64,000 bases of DNA from Limivicinus sp963617275 (GTDB lineage Bacteria; Bacillota; Clostridia; Oscillospirales; Oscillospiraceae), in assembly GCA_963617275.1 (NCBI GenBank), contig CAVENX010000012.1, forward strand, positions 62,001 to 126,000, in the 5' to 3' direction. Shown here piece by piece: positions 60,001 to 64,000 of the stretch (position 1 is its first letter; every line of letters begins with the position of its first letter). The notes beneath the pieces are model-generated. The model was given only the letters and a program-made list of their open reading frames with translations. It was not told the origin of the DNA and ran no database searches. The position numbers and the translations under genes are program-made.

Positions 60001-60577
60001 TCTCATTGAAAACGGCAAAGTTCGTCGTCATATCCTCATCGAGATTGAGAACAAGCTCAGGGTCAAAGTCGGCGACCGTGGCGGCTTTGATGTCCATATA
60101 CGCTTTAGTGTAGCGCGTTGTCTTATATTCCTCGGAAAGGGGGTTGTTCGTCTCGGGGGCAAGCATGAACGCGCCTGCGGTAAAGAACTTAGGCATCTTG
60201 CTTATCTCGATATCAACAGCGACCCATGTGTTGTCCACCGCCACCGATGCCGTACCTGAGCCAAGCATGGTGAACCCGTCGTCGGAGTAGATAGCGACGA
60301 CAACGGTCGCGGGCGTATTCACGCTGTACTCAACGACCGCCGTTGTTCCTTCGACGGTAAGCTCGGTAATGCGGCACTCAAATTCGCCGCTGCCGCTCTG
60401 CTTTTTCTGCTCCTCGCTGACCGTGTTGCCAAGCAGGCCGCCAAAGGACGAATCGCCCCCGACGGTCATTTCCGTGCTGCTTATATCCGCCGTTGTTTCC
60501 TCTGCAAAAGCCTGTGCGGGAACAAAGCTTATGAGCATAACGACCAGCAATATCGCGGATATTATTCTTCTCTTCAT
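54092..60577 (-). CDS. Giant BspA-like LRR / Ig-like surface protein, 2161 aa
   Basis: The 2161-residue secreted protein has a signal peptide (MKRRIISAILLVVMLISFVP, ending AFA), a unique N-domain (about 25-640), a Big_2-like Ig domain (about 680-755), a BspA/Treponema leucine-rich-repeat domain (about 760-1090), an acidic Glu/Asp/Pro-rich linker (about 1090-1160), a second Big_2-like domain (about 1265-1345) and then tandem beta-rich repeats to the end. Seen repeats include LRASGAIDLTYSDSAVTL versus LKAKGSIDIIRSGSGITL. No LPXTG, S-layer homology or other wall anchor is visible at the C-terminus. GAGGGG lies upstream of the ATG at 60577. BspA-type proteins bind host or bacterial surfaces; role here is inferred. 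It may have a (TA)n tract and a palindrome in its promoter region. Confidence 0.88.
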   Translation of the reverse strand: MKRRIISAILLVVMLISFVPAQAFAEETTADISSTEMTVGGDSSFGGLLGNTVSEEQKKQSGSGEFECRITELTVEGTTAVVEYSVNTPATVVVAIYSDDGFTMLGSGTASVAVDNTWVAVDIEISKMPKFFTAGAFMLAPETNNPLSEEYKTTRYTKAYMDIKAATVADFDPELVLNLDEDMTTNFAVFNENTILFDYTSDAVLTDYHNGTYLIKNAGEDLLAMQPGDKFAYTYADGTVLIVCAADVKRDDEKNPTSVFVSEQTDADLSDVFDFVKIEADSFDKEVTYDDSTLSEGVEMIDPAEVDQLYEASLMGLGDIPIVDKKLKASKELGVKLNKKFNDNVTLSGAVKYAFTTTLEVFISLNYQNVSYSIENEVSVKISLTGKAEREIPFPGVDIYFLPGVYGHVEPKFVFEVSGAVDWTGKFKSTTKYVYDSDIGLFDASSGPSLKSEVSVSGKILTGLKVDVGITVISKKILKGGMEAKACGELSMKNKIDDLSTPDTKRIHECLQCYEGELNKVVSLSVYLDILDGKIKPELVVAEAKSKISDCYKSIDYNEFKFTRCPHISHKVSVQLLKGENPVQTCVPIELYEGTRKIDSVYVLDENNKPKLSSVPASGEDGTSTFYLPNGKYKVIVELDGERQEKEFTIRNGEKQLKLAFEEKGSDYPLTISQTTVKMDKGSTQQLNAYFNGKDVTRSCTWQSSDSTAASVSKGKVTAKKAGSAAISASYSSGGKTYSVSCTVTIAAAAAGIASGKCGENLTWTLDDAGTLTISGTGEMYGYMSDSYPWYEHREKIKTIVIESGVTSIGNHAFFYCTALTTVTIPASITGIDGSSFGYCTSLTSINVNSENRYYSSVNGVLFNKAATELVCFPCGRQGGYTIPVSVTSIGNYAFYWCINLTSVTIPNSVTSIESAAFWGCHALTSVTIPDSMTNIDNFAFSHCNALTSINVASGNSYYASVNGVLFNKILTELVSFPGGRTGAYTIPSGVMSIGVGAFDLSLSLTSVTIPDSVTSIEYAAFCGCTALKSVTIGSGVKEIGSDAFLDCTALTDVYYTGTEAQWDAISIGKYNDNLTSATIHFNSDVTALSIDDDEEELEDEEGADIPDEEPKEDAAEPEEPTEEEEEPLPEIEIEPETEPEPEPEPEEEESPDALIVDVPDAAPAAELELAAAHKGTSGTKGKFRTAKFTNLEPGEEYVLIVSVDPAALLKPTNLLYIAQDNAAADGTLTLSYIPRTETPSAAVTLYGVPHERYITLDREYMAMQIGESAVLSAEVTPAEWAEYLTWSAENPDGKEIISVSDSGSVTALGVGTAYAVATVSYKDYTFTARCRVDVTEKSVEEEIEISGIELGTTAVTSELYSRDYAEADILLLLPQNISVMSADAAEKPEDNGIAIKSARFMDPAAAEKFDLAVVDDRRVAVVPKDGSIENAKAVKSSYTSAVAVTVGNTEFVTDAKLKLTVKKTLPKLKADAVQFNSFYSGQSAPIVINGASVTAIRPDTGKKLAVPAWLTLSDDGKLSIAPDAPGKSASGSAYILVDTEEWEVPAAVTVSVKNTYKAPKLKLSAASVTMSSVSSRGVEMKLMPTAKNETLEQYNVTGLTAYDGYTVENFDAEMGAFTLKTAEGSKAGRITLYASFADTETTVPIALTVRKTAPVIKLKTASVTLNPAYGDMAIIDVTITPADYDDRTVSVSNAEGELEVWYKDGKLYVHTLPITKYSSTYKVTVSIPGGKAAVLTVRTAKENLKPSVTLRASGAIDLTYSDSAVTLTPAFRNFNGGYTVTGGTVAETKGKTEISGGDISSYFSMEQNGNTLTLKKAEGTELTAGNTYTAKLIMLLGREELTATAKITVKATPVNLRLSKSALTLNKLVNDSAAIGVTCTTKNYTPGEPVISVMDKTGKQSAEGKLDVSYSGGMLYVAVNDATEYGAVYKVLINAGEGYKAAVLNVTVPAQAKSAITGTLKAKGSIDIIRSGSGITLVPTYKNVSSAEYTERVEVYSSADKFAKPVEGVFAIDGMKLTNICADSRLKYKVRVIAGFANGTEAATPLTAITVKTGAARLTVSGTPVLYLKDVNSRGDFRVTSADLTLNGIAKAEIKDAKNAAMFELYEYGGGRFAIGFKDGVIAPAAAKLKSVSIPINIWLDGSETAKPNAAVTIKINIAK
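57310..58320 (-). repeat. BspA-type leucine-rich repeat coding region
   Basis: About a dozen 23-residue LRR_5 units (ALTSVTIPDSVTSIEYAAFC type) are encoded, giving DNA-level repeats such as GTCACGCTTGTGAGTGCG. Two longer units also repeat: SINVNSENRYYSSVNGVLFN matches SINVASGNSYYASVNGVLFN. Such tracts can recombine and change repeat number. Confidence 0.85.
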
Positions 60578-60616
60578 CGTAGCCCCTCTTTTTCGTTTTA
60601 TTTGCGGAATCATACT

Positions 60617-60667
60617 TATATATATATATATATATATATTATAATACATCCTTACGCAAACGTTTGC
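60617..60667 (-). promoter_or_regulatory. Promoter region of giant surface protein: (TA)11 tract, -10 and palindrome
   Basis: A 23-base TA dinucleotide tract (60617-60639) abuts a TATAAT (60643-60638 on minus). Upstream lies the perfect 12-bp palindrome GCAAACGTTTGC (60656-60667), resembling a LacI-family/cre operator. The tract length could slip and alter expression. Confidence 0.6.
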
Positions 60668-60909
60668 AAGAGTGGATATGAATTATATCGTATCTAAAAA
60701 GTTTTTTGTAAAAACGCTACAAAACAGCGGCAGGATTTTTATGGAATATGACGGCGGAATTTGTCTGTAAAGTCCCTTCATGCCTCCCCTGAAAGGGGAG
60801 CCATAAGTTAATTCCGTCGGCTTTGCCGACACAATAACTCCTCACTCCTAACTCCTAACTGAATGCAGCTCCTCACGGCTTCTCATTTTTTGCCATGCGG
60901 CAAAAAATA
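60668..60909. other. Intergenic with short tandem repeat
   Basis: No gene is seen. It contains CTCCCCTGAAAGGGGAG (small hairpin), GTCGGCTTTGCCGAC, and three tandem ACTCCTM heptamers at 60836-60860, of a kind I associate with degraded intergenic repeats in Clostridia. Confidence 0.45.
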
Positions 60910-60945
60910 CGGGCGGCAGCAAAAAGCGATTTTTGCTGCCGCCCG
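60910..60945 (-). terminator. Terminator of the buk/transporter operon
   Basis: CGGGCGGCAGCAAAAA (60910-60925) pairs perfectly with 60930-60945 around a 4-base loop; the minus strand continues TATTTTTTG. It ends the operon of 63316-60977. Confidence 0.88.
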
Positions 60946-60976
60946 TTACTTATTAAATTTTACAGCATGGCCGCGT

Positions 60977-62197
60977 TTACGGTTTACGTGTGGTTATGTT
61001 GAGCACGGCGGCGATGAGTGAGAGAACAAGCAGCGCCGCAATGGGAACGAGATAGCCGCCTGACGCCGACAGCAGTACCCCGTAGCCTGACGCCAGAAGC
61101 GCCGCGCCCATAAGATTGAAATTCATGACGGAAAAATTCACCGGGAAATACCGCACACCGTAAAATTCCATAGCATACACGGATGTGATCGACGGACACG
61201 TCCCGTAGGAAAGGCCGGTCAGCACAAGCGCGGCGATGAGTATTTCAAGGGACGATGCAAGCACCGCGATCAGCAGCGCCGTTACAGCGGCGATATTGAG
61301 CGCACTGACAAAGACCGTAGTTTTACGGCGGCCTACGGCGTCAAAGAGCGCGCCGGTGATTATTCTCCCAAGTCCGTTGCACACAGAGAGCAGACCGACA
61401 AGCGTCGTCGCAAGCGCAGCGGCCGCGTTCATCGAAATTGCGAGATCGCGCGCAAAGGCGATAACGGAATTGCCGACGGCGGACATGAACGACAGAGCGA
61501 TGAAAAGGCGGAAGAAGGACGGACGGCGCAGCATCTCACGCGTCGTGAAATCAGCTGTTCCGCCGCTTTCACTCTCCGGTGCGGGAGATGTTTTCACTTC
61601 TTCCGGCGGACGGCGCAGGATAAACGCCGATACCGCGAGCACAACACCGATGCCCGCCGCGAGAACGCGGAACGCGAAGCGCCAGCCGATCGCCGGGGCG
61701 TTCATAAGTGCGCTCACAGCGTTGCCGAGCACGAGCGCGGACGCGCCGAAAGCCATCATCATGCAGCCGGAGCTTAATCCTTTTTTGTCGGGAAACCATG
61801 CGCCGACGGTGGAAATAATAACATTATATGATATGCCTATCCCGAGGCCGCCCATAAGGCCGTAGCTTATGTACAGCAGCGCGATCCTCCCCCCGGAAAG
61901 GAACGACACGGACATAAAGCCCGCACAGGCCAGCACCGCCGCAGTCAGCAGTGCGATTTTTGTACCATAGCGCTTGGAAAGCGTACCGCCGACTATGCCG
62001 CCGACGCAGAAGAAACACATCGTCAGCGTAAAATTCAGCGTAAGCGCGGCTGTCTGCCAGCCGAATTCCTCCGCGAAGGGAACCTTCAGGATCGACCACG
62101 CATAAACCACGCCGCCGAAAAGCAGGCACAGCATCGCAAGCGCAAGATATGCCCAGCGCTTCTTTGCATCCGTTATTCCACCATTCATGACGCGCAT
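60977..62197 (-). CDS. MFS transporter, oxalate/formate antiporter (OFA) family
   Basis: The 406-residue protein has twelve hydrophobic segments and OFA-family marks: LLFGGVVYAWSILKVPFAEE near 20, GLGIGISYNVIISTVGAWFP near 115 and KKGLSSGCMMMAFG. OFA members exchange oxalate/formate or transport other monocarboxylates such as lactate or pyruvate. AAGGAGTG lies 7 bases before the first ATG. It follows butyrate kinase by 3 bases, so a carboxylate such as butyrate, or a precursor, is a plausible cargo. Confidence 0.9.
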   Translation of the reverse strand: MRVMNGGITDAKKRWAYLALAMLCLLFGGVVYAWSILKVPFAEEFGWQTAALTLNFTLTMCFFCVGGIVGGTLSKRYGTKIALLTAAVLACAGFMSVSFLSGGRIALLYISYGLMGGLGIGISYNVIISTVGAWFPDKKGLSSGCMMMAFGASALVLGNAVSALMNAPAIGWRFAFRVLAAGIGVVLAVSAFILRRPPEEVKTSPAPESESGGTADFTTREMLRRPSFFRLFIALSFMSAVGNSVIAFARDLAISMNAAAALATTLVGLLSVCNGLGRIITGALFDAVGRRKTTVFVSALNIAAVTALLIAVLASSLEILIAALVLTGLSYGTCPSITSVYAMEFYGVRYFPVNFSVMNFNLMGAALLASGYGVLLSASGGYLVPIAALLVLSLIAAVLNITTRKP

Positions 62198-62200
62198 CTG

Positions 62201-63316
62201 TCACTCCTTATATGAATCAAAATTCTGCCAGACGGGGACGCCGGTATATTCCAATATCTCCTCTTCCCCGTCCATTGCGCGTATAGCGCCCGCCGCGAGG
62301 GCTTCCATCTCAAACTCGCCCGCCTGAACGGATACCGGCGCTATCCATGAGATATAGCCGGTGAGATTTTCGACAAGATACCTGTCGTGCGCGACGCCGC
62401 CCGTGAGGATTATCGCGTCCACCTTGCCGCGCAGTGCAGCCGCACAACCACCGACCGCTTTCGCTATCTGGTAAATGAACGCGTCATAGATAAGCTTTGC
62501 ATATCTGTCGCCGTTTTCTATGCGCTCAACAACGGCGCGCATATCCGCAGTGCCGAGATGATCGGTTATGCCGCCGCTTTTCACGATGCGGTCATACATC
62601 TCTTTCTCCGAATACTTTCCGGAGAAGCACATTTTCACGACATCCGTCGCCGGAAGCCAGCCCGCACGCGTGGGCGCCATGGGGCCGTCGCCGTTTACGG
62701 CGTCGTTGACGCAGAAATATTTCCCGTGCCTGTGCGCGGCCACCGTAACGCCGCCGCCGATATGGCAGCATATGAGGTTCATATCCTCGTATCGCTTTCC
62801 GTGCGCCTTTGCATAGCGGATGCAGTTTTCCTTCTGGTTGAGCGGGTGTCCCTTGCTCTGCCGGGACAGCTCATGGAAGCCGCAGACGCGTTCAACATCG
62901 TCAAGCTCGTCAACATCCGGCGGATTGACACAGAACAGCTGTCCGCCGTACTGCTTTTGCAGCTCAAGCGCGATAGACGGGCCAAGCGTGTTCGGGTGAC
63001 GCACGGTGTAGCAGCAGCGCGTATGCTCAAGCAGCTTGTCGTTTACCGAATACACGCCGCCTTTAAGCGACACAAGTCCGCCGCACCGTGCGGCAAAGGC
63101 ATCAACGCCGTTAAGGTCAAGTCCGTCCTCGCTGATGGCGCTCTCTATCGCCTCCATACGCATAGGCAGCTGATCGCGTATTTCGTGAAACTCCTTAAGC
63201 TTCTGCGCGTCGTGATCGACATTTTTCTGATAAACCTTGCGCTCACCCTCAAAAAGCGCGATCTTCGTCGAGGTGGAACCGGGGTTTATCACAAAAACCT
63301 TATATTCTTTTTTCAT
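62201..63316 (-). CDS. buk: Butyrate kinase
   Basis: The 371-residue ASKHA-fold kinase has VINPGSTSTKIALFEGERKV at the N-terminus, a central INPPDVDELDDVERV-like loop, CCHIGGGVTVAAHRHGKYF (phosphate 2-type) and LTGGVAHDRYLVENL. It converts butyryl-phosphate and ADP to butyrate and ATP, the last step of the buk route. It is 24 bases downstream of an MBL-fold gene and 3 upstream of the transporter. Phosphotransbutyrylase (ptb) is not in the window. Confidence 0.93.
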   Translation of the reverse strand: MKKEYKVFVINPGSTSTKIALFEGERKVYQKNVDHDAQKLKEFHEIRDQLPMRMEAIESAISEDGLDLNGVDAFAARCGGLVSLKGGVYSVNDKLLEHTRCCYTVRHPNTLGPSIALELQKQYGGQLFCVNPPDVDELDDVERVCGFHELSRQSKGHPLNQKENCIRYAKAHGKRYEDMNLICCHIGGGVTVAAHRHGKYFCVNDAVNGDGPMAPTRAGWLPATDVVKMCFSGKYSEKEMYDRIVKSGGITDHLGTADMRAVVERIENGDRYAKLIYDAFIYQIAKAVGGCAAALRGKVDAIILTGGVAHDRYLVENLTGYISWIAPVSVQAGEFEMEALAAGAIRAMDGEEEILEYTGVPVWQNFDSYKE

Positions 63317-63340
63317 AATATCATATCTCTTTATAATTGT

Positions 63341-64000
63341 CTATATTAAATCACATCCGGGGTCGTCCGTGTGCGCGACGACAATCGTTTCATATTCCGG
63401 ATATTCTTCGTCGCGGTGAAAATACAGTCTGCCGGTATAATGCGGGAAATACTGGTCGCGGTAGCGGATGGTTTTCGCTTTGTCATAGCTGCACACACAG
63501 CCGATCAGCGCATCCACGATCTTTTCATGGTACAATTCGGCGCTGTGTGAGCACAGGAGCTGCGAAAACGGAAGCTTTTCAACGCGCCTGAGCAGCGCAA
63601 GATGTTCGCGCAGCGTACACGCCTCCGGGAAAAAAAGTGAGGTAAAGGGGGCGACGGAATCCGCGCCGAGCAGCAGCATCCGCTCAGGTACATACACGCC
63701 GACACTGCCCGGCGTATGGTTCGGCAGGGGGATGATCTCCGCTGTGAGGCCGCCAAGGTCAAAAACCGTGCCGGGGTCAAGCGGGACGATGTTCTCAAGC
63801 GCATACTCCATATAGCCCTCCGGCACGGCGGACGGCTGCCGGATACGCAGGACATTCGCGCGTATCTCGCCGTCAAGCGCAAAGCGCGCACAGGGCATGT
63901 CCGCCGCACTGAGCATGACGCGCTCAAACTGATAGTTGCCTGCTATATGGTCGTTATGCCCATGGGTATTGATGACCGTCAGCGGCAGCGCGGTAAGAGA
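63341..64000 (-). CDS. MBL-fold metallo-hydrolase, 5' part cut by window edge
   Basis: The frame is open to the right edge and encodes the C-terminal 219 residues of a metallo-beta-lactamase-fold protein. Its metal motif INTHGHNDHIAGNY is near the edge, followed by the third ligand segment PLPNHTPGSVGVYV and LLGADSVAPFTSLF. It is transcribed toward butyrate kinase with 24 bases between, so it is likely in that operon. Function within the broad MBL family is not evident. Confidence 0.85.
   Translation of the reverse strand, partial: SLTALPLTVINTHGHNDHIAGNYQFERVMLSAADMPCARFALDGEIRANVLRIRQPSAVPEGYMEYALENIVPLDPGTVFDLGGLTAEIIPLPNHTPGSVGVYVPERMLLLGADSVAPFTSLFFPEACTLREHLALLRRVEKLPFSQLLCSHSAELYHEKIVDALIGCVCSYDKAKTIRYRDQYFPHYTGRLYFHRDEEYPEYETIVVAHTDDPGCDLI

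Noticed and set aside
60836..60860. Tandem heptamers considered as a CRISPR or iteron array
   Set aside because: Only three short units with no spacers; no cas or rep genes nearby.
62387..63349. 320-codon frame antisense to butyrate kinase
   Set aside because: The minus strand encodes a complete butyrate kinase; the antisense frame has no start signal.

Overview
The window looks like a chromosomal segment of a gut-type, GC-rich Clostridia (most like Oscillospirales/Oscillospiraceae). The reasons are strong AGGAGG ribosome sites, butyrate kinase, a BspA-type leucine-rich-repeat surface protein, a DUF4342 protein, YwaF- and RNHCP-type proteins and many AlaPro/Glu-rich lipoproteins. This is inferred from gene content only; no rRNA is present.

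Left edge (1-2370): the end of an unrecognised two-gene operon, a small protein with an Ada-like Cys/His cluster, and debris of an IS3-family transposase. Positions 2375-21084 form an integrated element. An exact 44-bp direct repeat (2375-2418 and 21041-21084) is the 3' half of an initiator tRNA-fMet gene, and the intact tRNA (21039-21114, minus) lies at the right end. The element carries a MobP-type relaxase, a ribbon-helix-helix accessory protein, a probable oriT region, a replication-type winged-helix protein, a sigma-like regulator, an excisionase, a tyrosine integrase and a HigB/HigA-peptidase toxin-antitoxin pair. It reads as an integrative mobilizable element. Its cargo (3.5-13.2 kb) is an ion-homeostasis block: KtrB/KtrA potassium uptake, two KdpD/KdpE-like two-component systems without any KdpFABC pump, a CNNM/CorC protein and an AI-2E/PerM family transporter.

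Core region (21.4-64 kb): MBOAT plus DHHW-type acyl transfer genes, a SleB-like hydrolase, rsmG, an autoregulated TetR unit, an RNHCP gene with a possible attenuator leader, and a DeoR-family regulator divergent from a locus with two sn-glycerol-1-phosphate dehydrogenase homologues, a complete ABC importer and HAD phosphatases. Then come a PMT-like glycosyltransferase, a TPR/alpha-beta hydrolase, the mtaB-serC-serA-AlaX operon, a cysteine desulfurase, ddl, an ECF sigma/anti-sigma pair, a 2161-residue surface protein, and an OFA-family transporter with butyrate kinase and an MBL-fold hydrolase cut by the right edge.

The most unusual structure is not a gene. Three non-coding elements with bodies of 200, 197 and 200 bp (34.5, 44.3 and 53.9 kb) sit at gene ends. 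In each, the local rho-independent terminator hairpin is present as a near-exact direct repeat on both sides of the body (32/33, 29 and 35 bp), while the terminator sequence differs from site to site. All start with a TTGTCAAA-type hairpin and end with TTTTTGACAG-like ends, and two bodies are close relatives with a compensatory base change in the first stem. This looks like a family of small elements that insert at terminators and duplicate them.
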